Below the pieces are notes generated by a model. It was not told where the DNA came from. It made no database searches and was given only the letters and a program-made list of their open reading frames with translations. Below, one piece after another: positions 56,766-64,000 of a stretch of 64,000 bases of DNA. The translations under genes and the position numbers were made by a program. The number at the start of each line of letters is the position of its first letter. Positions within the stretch are counted from its first letter, which is position 1. Location of the stretch: NCBI GenBank assembly GCA_029934475.1, contig JAOZMC010000001.1, positions 1 to 64,000 of the forward strand, in the 5' to 3' direction. The stretch is from Arcobacteraceae bacterium (GTDB lineage: Bacteria; Campylobacterota; Campylobacteria; Campylobacterales; Arcobacteraceae).

Positions 56766-57150
56766 ATTTGACCTTGATAAATATCTTGTTTTTGCTATCT
56801 TTGTGGTATATTTTCTTTTTTTTCAAAACTCTATACAAAAAATCACCCACATAACTTTCGTGTAGAAATTTTTTGTTAAATGCCTTGCCACTCATACACT
56901 CAAATGTAGTCCTACACACCATATCTGGTGATACTTTTAGCTCCAGCACTGGGTGACCTACTTTAAATATCTGTAGAATGATGTTGTTTTCATAATAGTT
57001 GATAAACCCTTGATCGTAGAAGTTCATATTTTTGGTCTTAAATAGTATTATAGCAGGTTTTGATACTTCTGGTTGCTTCGTAGCACAACCAGCAAACAAA
57101 ACAACCAACAACAAAACTACAAAACTACTGCGGTATTCTATTTTTTGCAT
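56755..57150 (-). CDS. Small predicted lipoprotein, unknown
   Basis: A 131-residue protein with a lipobox LFAGC (Cys22) and a mature part rich in lysine and aromatics ([21 protein letters not shown], split here by motif; then [21 protein letters not shown]). Related small lipoproteins sit next to def in other Campylobacterota. The frame is open from 57183, inside def, but the ATG at 57150 begins the signal peptide. It overlaps def by 26 nt and nfo by 11 nt. Confidence 0.75.
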   Translation of the reverse strand: MQKIEYRSSFVVLLLVVLFAGCATKQPEVSKPAIILFKTKNMNFYDQGFINYYENNIILQIFKVGHPVLELKVSPDMVCRTTFECMSGKAFNKKFLHESYVGDFLYRVLKKKKIYHKDSKNKIFIKVKYVK

Positions 57151-57670
57151 AGTGCTTTTTTTCCTTTCTCCAAGTTTTTTCAAACTTTTTTCTGTCTGTG
57201 TATTTTAGATTTTCTATAAACAGTTTGCCATTTAGGTGTTCTATCTCATGTAGCCATGCTACTGCTATATAATCTGTGGCTTTTATGGTTTGCTGTTTGC
57301 CATACCTGTCTTGATAGGTCAGCTCTATATCTTTAGCTCTTGATATATCTGCGGTGAAGTCAGGTACACTTAGACAACCTTCGTTAAATACCTGTGAGCC
57401 TGTGCTTGATATAATCTTGGGATTGATAGCTTCTATGAGGTTCTCTTTTTTGACTATATCTTCGCCTTGTTCGTCTGCTACTGGTAGATTGATGATGAGA
57501 GCCGATATAGGCTTGCCTACTTGCACAGATGCTAGACCTACACCACCAAAATGCTCCATAGTCTCGCTCATATCATCCAGATGTTTGTGCAAAATTTCGT
57601 CAAACAGCTCTACAGGCTTTGACTTTTGTCTCAACACTTGGTTTGGGTATGTAAGTATCTCCAGTATCAT
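57125..57670 (-). CDS. def: Peptide deformylase
   Basis: Def removes the formyl group from new proteins. The 181-residue metalloenzyme has motif 1 GVGLASVQVG near residue 43, motif 2 EGCLSVP near 98 and the metal-binding motif 3 HEIEHLNG near 144 (HExxH). The def-clpP-tig run on one strand matches the order known in Campylobacter. Confidence 0.95.
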   Translation of the reverse strand: MILEILTYPNQVLRQKSKPVELFDEILHKHLDDMSETMEHFGGVGLASVQVGKPISALIINLPVADEQGEDIVKKENLIEAINPKIISSTGSQVFNEGCLSVPDFTADISRAKDIELTYQDRYGKQQTIKATDYIAVAWLHEIEHLNGKLFIENLKYTDRKKFEKTWRKEKKHYAKNRIPQ

Positions 57671-57685
57671 ATATATTTATCTGTC

Positions 57686-58270
57686 CTAGTCATGTGTCGC
57701 TATGACTTTGTCTACGATACCATAGTCCATAGCCTGTGTGGCACTCATAAAAAAGTCTCTGTCTGTGTCTTTTTCTATTTTCTTGATAGTTTGCCCTGTC
57801 GTTTTGGCTAATATCTTATTTAAGTCATCTTTGATCCTCTGTATCTCTGCTGCTTGTATCTGTATATCGGTCGCTTGTCCGCTAGCTCCGCCTAGAGGCT
57901 GATGTATCATGATACGACTGTTTGGTAGAGAGTATCGTTTGCCTTTGGTTCCACATGCTAGTAGAAACGACCCCATAGATGCAGCTTGACCTACACATAT
58001 GGTGTTGATATCTGGCTTGATATAGTTCATAGTGTCGTATATGCTCATACCGCTAGTGATGACACCACCGGGAGAGTTGATATATAGAAATATATCTTTA
58101 GTAGGATCGCTAGCTTCCAAAAACAGTAGCTGTGCCACGATAGTAGATGCCACAGGGTCATTTATCTCGCCACTTAGCATGATGATCCTGTCTTTGAGAA
58201 GTCTTGAGTATATATCGTAGCTTCGCTCGCCTCGTCCTGTCTGCTCTACTACATATGGGATATAACTCAT
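57686..58270 (-). CDS. clpP: ATP-dependent Clp protease proteolytic subunit ClpP
   Basis: A 194-residue serine protease forming the 14-mer chamber served by ClpX. The catalytic serine lies in [14 protein letters not shown] (about residue 98), the histidine in [10 protein letters not shown] (about 123) and the aspartate near 172. It overlaps tig by 4 nt and is followed by def after 15 nt. Confidence 0.96.
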   Translation of the reverse strand: MSYIPYVVEQTGRGERSYDIYSRLLKDRIIMLSGEINDPVASTIVAQLLFLEASDPTKDIFLYINSPGGVITSGMSIYDTMNYIKPDINTICVGQAASMGSFLLACGTKGKRYSLPNSRIMIHQPLGGASGQATDIQIQAAEIQRIKDDLNKILAKTTGQTIKKIEKDTDRDFFMSATQAMDYGIVDKVIATHD

Positions 58271-59634
58271 TTTACTTTACCCTGTTTTTTTTCGCCTTGT
58301 TTTTTATTTTCTGGTTTTTTTGTAGCTGGTTTTTTGCTATCTAGTTTTTCGTTAAACAACTTCAAAAAAAGCTGTTGTTCTATCATAGATATTTTCACCG
58401 CTGGCAAATAGCCCTTTTTTTCATATTGTTTGATAAGTTCTTTGCCATCTTGACCGCTCATTATCGCTTCATAATATATGGTTTGATTGACTTGTTCATC
58501 TGTGACTATTATCTTTTCTCTATGGGCTATCTCACTTATCAAAAATGTAACTGCTACACTATCTGTGGCTTCTTGTTTAAACTCATCTCTCAACTTCTGT
58601 ACAAATTTTTCATCCTTTTGTAGCTGGGTTATCTCCTCTTCGCTCATAGCACCTAACTTTTTGTTTATAAGTTGGTTTATCTCTTGATCTACTATGTTTG
58701 ACGGCACAGCGAAGCTATAGTTGGCTACTAGATTTTCCATAAACTTGGGTTTGATCTCATCCATAAAATATCTGTTTTTGTTTTCGCTTATGATTTGCTC
58801 TTTGATCTCATCGGTGAGCTTCGCCATAGTCGCCTCTGCATCGCCAGACAATATCTGCTTCGCAAACTCATCGTCTAGCTTTTGCTTTTTTTTCTCTTGA
58901 ATTTTGAGGAGTTTTACTTTAAACACCACATCTGCCCCTGCTAGGTCTTTGGCTTGGTATTGCTCTGGAAATGTGACTTTGATATCTTTGGTCTCGTCAT
59001 ATACCATACCTACTACTTGCTCTTCAAACCCTGGTATAAACGACCCACTGCCTATCTGTAAACTATAGCTGTCTGCCTTGCCACCTTCAAATGCCTTGTC
59101 ATCTTTGAATCCTTCAAAATCTATCAACACAAAGTCACCGTTTCGGACTGCTCTTTTGGTCGCTATATCTGTAGGAGTGGTTTTTGAGTTTGCTAGGTTG
59201 TCTAGTCTGTCCTCTATCTCCTTTTTGGATACTTTTATAGGGTTAATCTGCGGTATATACTCTCTATAATCGCCCAGATCTATAGTCGGTTTGAGGTGGA
59301 TATTTAGCTGTAGTTTTATATCGCCGTTGTCCTGGCGGTCAAACTTTGGTATAGTTGGTTCGCTTGTGAGTTTAGCTTTGTCTATGTTCTGCTCTTTTAT
59401 CACTGTATCGTATAACTCTCTGATACACTCTTGGGTCGCATCCTCTTCTAGCTTTTTGCCGTGCAATTTTTTGACTATGTTTGCTGGCACTTTGCCCTTG
59501 CGAAAGCCCTGTATATCCATAGTTTTGCCTGCCATCTTTGCTAGATTGTCTAGTTTTTTGTCTATGTTTGCCTTGAGTATCGTGCTATCTATGCAGATAT
59601 TTGCCTCGTCTGTCTGGGTTGATTTATAATCCAT
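58267..59634 (-). CDS. tig: Trigger factor
   Basis: A 455-residue ribosome-bound chaperone and prolyl isomerase. The N-terminal ribosome-binding signature is GFRKGKVP (about 43-50), the FKBP domain spans about 150-235 ([11 protein letters not shown]), and the helical substrate arms follow. The C-terminus ends in a lysine-rich tail of repeated [12 protein letters not shown] type. A GATATAAT box (59653-59660, minus) and AAAAAGGC precede the ATG. Confidence 0.95.
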   Translation of the reverse strand: MDYKSTQTDEANICIDSTILKANIDKKLDNLAKMAGKTMDIQGFRKGKVPANIVKKLHGKKLEEDATQECIRELYDTVIKEQNIDKAKLTSEPTIPKFDRQDNGDIKLQLNIHLKPTIDLGDYREYIPQINPIKVSKKEIEDRLDNLANSKTTPTDIATKRAVRNGDFVLIDFEGFKDDKAFEGGKADSYSLQIGSGSFIPGFEEQVVGMVYDETKDIKVTFPEQYQAKDLAGADVVFKVKLLKIQEKKKQKLDDEFAKQILSGDAEATMAKLTDEIKEQIISENKNRYFMDEIKPKFMENLVANYSFAVPSNIVDQEINQLINKKLGAMSEEEITQLQKDEKFVQKLRDEFKQEATDSVAVTFLISEIAHREKIIVTDEQVNQTIYYEAIMSGQDGKELIKQYEKKGYLPAVKISMIEQQLFLKLFNEKLDSKKPATKKPENKKQGEKKQGKVK

Positions 59635-59652
59635 CTTTTGCCTTTTTATGAC

Positions 59653-59684
59653 ATTATATCAAATAAAAATAAAAATAAAAATAA
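59653..59684 (-). promoter_or_regulatory. tig promoter with hexamer repeat upstream of the -10
   Basis: On the minus strand GATATAAT (59653-59660) is the -10 box of tig. Directly upstream are four tandem copies of a hexamer (AAATAA on the plus strand, 59661-59684), continuing into ATAAAA. The T-rich periodic DNA in this position is where Campylobacterota promoters draw their strength. Confidence 0.55.
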
Positions 59685-59987
59685 ATAAAAGAATTTTAAC
59701 TACAGGCGACCTATATTAGATCTATAGTTTGCTCCAAAAAACAATATTTCACACCTATTGTTGTTCTGTCTATTTTAAAGTTCCATATAGATGATTGACT
59801 TTGCAACAGAAAGCAGATGACGCAACAAATATCTATTTTAAATTTTAAATGTTGGCAACCATTTGCTCCGCATTCGCTTTGCTTTCACTGACGGCTATGT
59901 GACCAAAAATATGGTAAATTTTCTATTTTAGAAGTTATTTTAAGTTTATTGTGATATTATGTTGATTATGTATGATGAAGGATAAAT
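59685..59987. other. Intergenic region between tig and nuoG
   Basis: About 300 bp without a gene. It includes a relic near 59846-59863 starting AATGTTGGCAACCATTTG, which resembles the NVGN module at 52133 and 52212. A GTGATATTATG stretch near 59950-59960 is a candidate nuoG promoter, followed by GAAGGATAAAT at the ATG. No nuoA-F sequences are present. Confidence 0.5.
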
Positions 59988-62438
59988 ATGAGCGATAAAG
60001 TCAAACTCTTGATAGATGGCAAAACTTGTGTAGCAAACGATGGCGAGACTATCCTAAATGTAGCCAGAGCAAACGATATTTTCGTGCCGGCTTTGTGTTA
60101 TTTGACACGATGTAGCCCCACTTTAGCTTGTCGAGTTTGTCTAGTCGAAGCGGACGAAAAGCAAGTATATGCTTGCAATGCCAAAGTCAAAGACGGTATG
60201 AGTATCACTACAAACACAGCTAACATAGTAGATGAACGCCGAGCCATCATGGAAGTATACGATATAAATCACCCACTTCAGTGCGGTGTATGCGACCAAA
60301 GTGGCGAGTGCGAACTTCAAGACTACACGGCACTCATGGGTGTAGATACTCAAGATTTCGCCACAAAAGATATACACAGACCCACAACAAATTGGGGAGT
60401 GATGAACTACGACCCAGCACTTTGTATAGTATGTGAAAAATGCACCACTGTTTGCAAAGATATGATAGGCTCAAATGCCTTAAGCACCACCAAACGAGAT
60501 GCCGACCCGCTGGATAAAACTTACAAAGAAATCATGCCCAAAGATGCATATGCTATGTGGAATAAACTCAACAAATCACTCATAAGTTTCGAAGCTAGCA
60601 AATGCACCAACTGTGGCGAATGTATAGCGGTCTGTCCTGTAGGAGCTATGGCTAGTGCTGATTTTCAATACAGTTCAAATGCTTGGGAGCTTACAAAAGT
60701 GCCTGCATCAAACCCATATAGTAGTGATTGTGGGCTGATATACTACGAGACAAAGTCACAAGGTATAGGACAAACAGCCCCCAAGATATATAGAGTGACA
60801 AATGACTCACACTATGTATCGCTAGGCGGAGCTACTAGGTTTGGGTTTGATTATGCTTTGCAAAACTCCAGCAAAGAGCGAGCAAAACTAGACAAAGCAG
60901 TCAAAGCTATAAAAGATGCCGACACTATCAAGTTTAACTCATATATCACAAATGAAGAGGCCCACATACTCCAACAACTCAAAACCACTTTGGGTATCAA
61001 GCTCATAAATAACGATGCCCTGCGGTATCAAAACTTTTTGCGAAACTTCGCTAGCACTTCTGGCGACAGCTTGTATAGTGGCACACTAGCAGGTATTCAC
61101 AAGAGCGACTTTGTAGTATCTGTAGGGTGTATGCTCAAAAACGACTCACCACTAGTGAGATATGCTTTCAACAACTCTTTGACTATCAACAAAGGTGCAG
61201 GAGTATATTTTCACCCAATAGGCGACAAAGTAGTGGAGCAGTTTGGCAAAAAAGGCAAGACTATCGAGACTATAGCCACCATACCAAACACAGATGAAGC
61301 GGTGCTATATCTGCTACTGGATATATTTGGCGAAAACTTACCGTCGCACATAGCGGACTATCTGTCTAGCTTCAAAACAGACAAAACTGTCACAGTAGCC
61401 GAAACTATCAAAGAGACTATCACAGAATCTATCACAGATGAAACCACAGGCGAAACAAAAGAGGTAGACAAGATAGTCTCCAAAGAGATAGAAAAACAGA
61501 TAGCAGTATCTACGACTAAACTATTGCAAACTATAGGCACGACACACGAGCTACTAGAAACCATAGAGAATATGAGAGCAAAAAAAGAGCGATATAGCTT
61601 GATAATAGGTGAAGACTGCATACGAAATCCACACAGCAAAAACATAGCGAAGCTTTGTGGGATTATACAACGATACACGGCTTTTGATATCGTCATCGTG
61701 CCACCACAGACAAACAGTTTGGGTGTTGCCTTGATATGCGAGCTGGATGAAAAAGCTGGAGACAATATAGTAGGATACAACGAAAAAGCAAGTTTCGAGC
61801 TGTCGGCTCTAGGCGATGGTGACATAGATATGCCGACTTTGATACAACAAGAAGGCACTTTTACCAATATAGACAAAGCCATAGTGCCTACAAATGCTGC
61901 TCTGCCATATGGTGGCTGGGTATTAAACGACATAGCAAATGAGCTAGGGCTAAAGGAGAGCTTGACTATCAACTACACTCATCAACTGCCAGCCGACAAA
62001 GGGTTTGCCGATATAAAGTTTGACCAACTTAGCAACTTTTATGGCAATGACCAAAAGAGCTATAGAGGATATGATATAAAATCATCTGCCGTAGCATATG
62101 ACGACAAACTAGACAAAATATCGACAGCCGACACTACAGGTGAGTTTATATATATGGCAAATCCTATAGACCAGTTCAACGAATTTAGTGCAAAATCAGA
62201 AAAACTAAAAGAAAAAAGCGGACTATATCTATCGCTAGAATATATGGAAAAATTGGGACTAAAAAACAAAAACAAAGTCCAAATCACAGCAAACGGACAC
62301 TCAGTAGTAGTCAATATGTTTGAAGATGGCAAAATATCTGGCGATATAGGATATCTGTCGGTGTTTGAAAAAAACTCACCAAACAGGATGTTATTTGATA
62401 GTAGCAGATACAACAAATTTGAGATAAAAGAGGTATAA
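59988..62438 (+). CDS. nuoG: NADH-quinone oxidoreductase subunit G
   Basis: An 816-residue iron-sulfur subunit of complex I. The N-terminal 2Fe-2S ferredoxin has Cys in CYLTRCSPTLACRVC (about 37-51); the His-Cys cluster is in HPLQCGVCDQSGEC (about 97-110); two CxxCxxC groups follow, CIVCEKCTTVC (about 145) and CTNCGECIAVCP (about 205). A molybdopterin-oxidoreductase-like body follows with a Thr/Glu-rich insertion near 465-505. It starts a plus-strand nuo run (G, H, I) with no nuoA-F before it. Confidence 0.93.
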   Translation: MSDKVKLLIDGKTCVANDGETILNVARANDIFVPALCYLTRCSPTLACRVCLVEADEKQVYACNAKVKDGMSITTNTANIVDERRAIMEVYDINHPLQCGVCDQSGECELQDYTALMGVDTQDFATKDIHRPTTNWGVMNYDPALCIVCEKCTTVCKDMIGSNALSTTKRDADPLDKTYKEIMPKDAYAMWNKLNKSLISFEASKCTNCGECIAVCPVGAMASADFQYSSNAWELTKVPASNPYSSDCGLIYYETKSQGIGQTAPKIYRVTNDSHYVSLGGATRFGFDYALQNSSKERAKLDKAVKAIKDADTIKFNSYITNEEAHILQQLKTTLGIKLINNDALRYQNFLRNFASTSGDSLYSGTLAGIHKSDFVVSVGCMLKNDSPLVRYAFNNSLTINKGAGVYFHPIGDKVVEQFGKKGKTIETIATIPNTDEAVLYLLLDIFGENLPSHIADYLSSFKTDKTVTVAETIKETITESITDETTGETKEVDKIVSKEIEKQIAVSTTKLLQTIGTTHELLETIENMRAKKERYSLIIGEDCIRNPHSKNIAKLCGIIQRYTAFDIVIVPPQTNSLGVALICELDEKAGDNIVGYNEKASFELSALGDGDIDMPTLIQQEGTFTNIDKAIVPTNAALPYGGWVLNDIANELGLKESLTINYTHQLPADKGFADIKFDQLSNFYGNDQKSYRGYDIKSSAVAYDDKLDKISTADTTGEFIYMANPIDQFNEFSAKSEKLKEKSGLYLSLEYMEKLGLKNKNKVQITANGHSVVVNMFEDGKISGDIGYLSVFEKNSPNRMLFDSSRYNKFEIKEV

Positions 62439-62441
62439 AAT

Positions 62442-63437
62442 ATGGATAGTTATATGATAGAAACGATTATAAAAGTCAGTGTGGTCTTGGCCGTGTTTTC
62501 AGCTTTGGCTGGATTTACTACATATATAGAGAGAAAAGTGTTGGCATTTATGCAACGGCGACTAGGACCTACTCATGTAGGACCGTTTGGTATATTGCAA
62601 ATAGCAGCCGATGGTATCAAGCTGTTTACAAAAGAGGATTTCGTGCCAGCAAATGCTGTGCGACCAATATTTATGATAGCACCTATCATCACGGCTGCGA
62701 CTGCTTTCATCGCTATGACGGCTATACCGTTTTTTCCGCCGTTTGAGGTGTTTGGCTATACGGTCAATCCTATCATCGCCGATGTCAATATTGGGGTGTT
62801 GTTTGTGTTAGGTGTCATGGGTACCGGACTTTATGGACCGCTACTAGGTGGTATGGCACAAGCAAACAAATGGGGTCTGCTAGGCGGAGCTAGGACGGCT
62901 ATACAGCTACTGTCATACGAAGTAGTCACAGGGCTATCTATACTAGCACCACTTATGCTAGTAGGTAGTTTGTCGCTGATTGATATCAACGACTATCAAG
63001 CAGGAGGTCTGTTTAGCTGGCTTATATGGACTCAACCACTGGCATTTTTGCTATTTCTCATCGCTGGGTATGCAGAGACCAACCGAACACCATTTGACCT
63101 ACTAGAACATGAAGCAGAGATAGTATCTGGCTATGCGACAGAGTATAGCGGTATGCGATGGGGTATGTTTTTTATAGGTGAGTATGCCAACTTGTTTACC
63201 GTGTCATTTTTGACTGCTTTGCTGTTTTTGGGCGGATACAACGACCTGTGGTTTATCCCCGGATGGATAGCAATACTACTCAAGGTCGGGTTTTTGATAT
63301 TTTTGTTTTTGTGGACTAGAGCATCGTGGCCACATGTGCGACCAGACCAGCTGATGTGGCTTTGTTGGAAAATCCTCATGCCACTAGCTATCTTAAATAT
63401 ACTTATCACTGGCTTTGTGATGATGATGTGGATATAG
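62442..63437 (+). CDS. nuoH: NADH-quinone oxidoreductase subunit H
   Basis: A 331-residue inner-membrane subunit with eight helices that forms the quinone chamber of complex I. Signatures include YIERKVLAFMQRRLGPTHVGP near residue 28, LADG-type QIAADGIKLFTKED near 52, and AETNRTPFDLLEHEAEIVSGY near 215 (split motif). It starts 3 nt after nuoG and is followed by nuoI after 8 nt. Confidence 0.96.
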   Translation: MDSYMIETIIKVSVVLAVFSALAGFTTYIERKVLAFMQRRLGPTHVGPFGILQIAADGIKLFTKEDFVPANAVRPIFMIAPIITAATAFIAMTAIPFFPPFEVFGYTVNPIIADVNIGVLFVLGVMGTGLYGPLLGGMAQANKWGLLGGARTAIQLLSYEVVTGLSILAPLMLVGSLSLIDINDYQAGGLFSWLIWTQPLAFLLFLIAGYAETNRTPFDLLEHEAEIVSGYATEYSGMRWGMFFIGEYANLFTVSFLTALLFLGGYNDLWFIPGWIAILLKVGFLIFLFLWTRASWPHVRPDQLMWLCWKILMPLAILNILITGFVMMMWI

Positions 63438-63445
63438 GAGAAAAT

Positions 63446-64000
63446 ATGAATATAGATCAAACAAACAACAGAAACATAGGCGAGAGCGAATATATACAAG
63501 TCCATATAGACGACTATCCCGACACACCGTGGCAAAGTTTCAGACAAGTATATAGCCGTGGTTTTGGCACGGAGCTTTTTGCTGGACTTAAGATCACTTT
63601 TAGGATTATGGTCAAAGCTCTGTTTGCTAGACAGATGCATACACTCAAGTATCCACTAGAAAAGCTACCAGTTAGCAGTAGATATAGAGCAGTACACAAG
63701 CTACTAGGTCTGCTAGAAAGTGGCGAAAACAGATGTATAGGATGTGGGCTATGTGAAAAGATTTGTCCAGCAAACTGTATCAAGATGGATACAAAGCTTG
63801 ACAAAAACAGCAGAAAAGAGGTGAGTGAATATACTATCAACTTAGGTAGATGTATATTTTGTGGCTATTGTGCCGAAGTTTGTCCTGAGTTGGCTATCGT
63901 CCACGGCGGACGATATGAAAATGTAAGCGAACAAAGAGAGCATTTTGTCCTCAAAGAGGACTTGTTAACTCCGCTGGATAAGCTAAGCTTGCAAGTAGAA
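63446..64000 (+). CDS. nuoI: NADH-quinone oxidoreductase subunit I (partial, cut by window end)
   Basis: The first 185 codons are in the window and no stop is reached. The protein has two 4Fe-4S motifs of the ferredoxin type, CIGCGLCEKICPANC and CIFCGYCAEVCPE (about residues 97-146), which carry clusters N6a/N6b in complex I. AGGAGAAA precedes the ATG. It continues the nuoG-nuoH operon beyond the window. Confidence 0.94.
   Translation, partial: MNIDQTNNRNIGESEYIQVHIDDYPDTPWQSFRQVYSRGFGTELFAGLKITFRIMVKALFARQMHTLKYPLEKLPVSSRYRAVHKLLGLLESGENRCIGCGLCEKICPANCIKMDTKLDKNSRKEVSEYTINLGRCIFCGYCAEVCPELAIVHGGRYENVSEQREHFVLKEDLLTPLDKLSLQVE

Overview
The window is a densely packed, AT-rich chromosomal segment that I assign to the Campylobacterota (Epsilonproteobacteria), probably a free-living, sulfur-type, respiring member rather than a host-adapted Campylobacter or Helicobacter. 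Reasons: the def-clpP-tig order, a RecB-like AddA helicase-nuclease, PurT, NhaD, NuoG/H/I and a cytochrome cd1-family protein; promoters with a T-rich stretch in front of a TATAAT-like -10 box and no clear -35; many short 3'-to-5' gene overlaps; and heavy use of ATA codons. No rRNA operon, prophage or CRISPR array was seen.

Layout. 1-7.2 kb: cd1-type cytochrome (minus), then htpG, trpA, a YceB-like lipoprotein, tatB, tatC and queA in one tight plus-strand run. 7.2-11.3 kb: a plasticity zone with an R.PabI-like restriction gene interrupted by a frameshift, its adenine methyltransferase, tRNA-Ser, a broken VapBC-type toxin-antitoxin pair, a decayed IS3-family element and relics. 11.3-11.8 kb: four minus-strand tRNAs (Leu, Arg, His, Pro). 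11.8-15.1 kb: a TauE/SafE permease, a Sel1-repeat lipoprotein, a small exported nuclease-like protein and a DUF285 (BspA-like) repeat lipoprotein. 15.2-24.8 kb: fabZ, lpxA, clpX, mreB, mreC, a tiny LptM-like lipoprotein, nadB, nhaD, dnaJ, rsmD and an orphan peptide-type ABC permease. 25-32.2 kb: hemL; argC and psiE (minus); the SRP RNA; cysS, trpD, tsaE, lptB and a DUF1460 amidase. 32.4-37 kb: tRNA-Arg, a sugar aminotransferase/dehydrogenase pair, a poly-G outer-membrane protein, a DUF4160/DUF2442 pair and a phospholipase D-family lipoprotein. 37-47 kb: smpB, addA, glmU/purT (minus), a TonB-like protein, tRNA-Glu, tatA, argS and ychF. 46.6-49.4 kb: a FadL porin coupled to an acyl-CoA ligase. 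49.4-52 kb: purH and a CNNM/CBS protein. 52.4-54.8 kb: a three-gene envelope/flavoprotein operon. 54.8-59.6 kb: rsmE, nfo, a lipoprotein, def, clpP and tig (minus). 60-64 kb: nuoG, nuoH and the start of nuoI, cut by the window edge.

Most of the content is housekeeping: envelope building (lpxA, fabZ, lptB, mreBC, glmU), Tat export (tatB-tatC and tatA at two sites), protein quality control (htpG, dnaJ, clpX, clpP, tig, def, smpB) and biosynthesis (trpA, trpD, argC, hemL, nadB, purT, purH). The least ordinary signals are: a PabI-family restriction glycosylase broken at an A7 run; two genes (queA, cysS) whose conserved N-termini reach only AUU or AUC start codons behind strong Shine-Dalgarno sites; a G9 tract in a signal peptide, typical of phase variation; several genes that look leaderless, with the -10 box 5-8 nt in front of ATG; and a family of small decayed intergenic repeats, some still readable as related peptide fragments.
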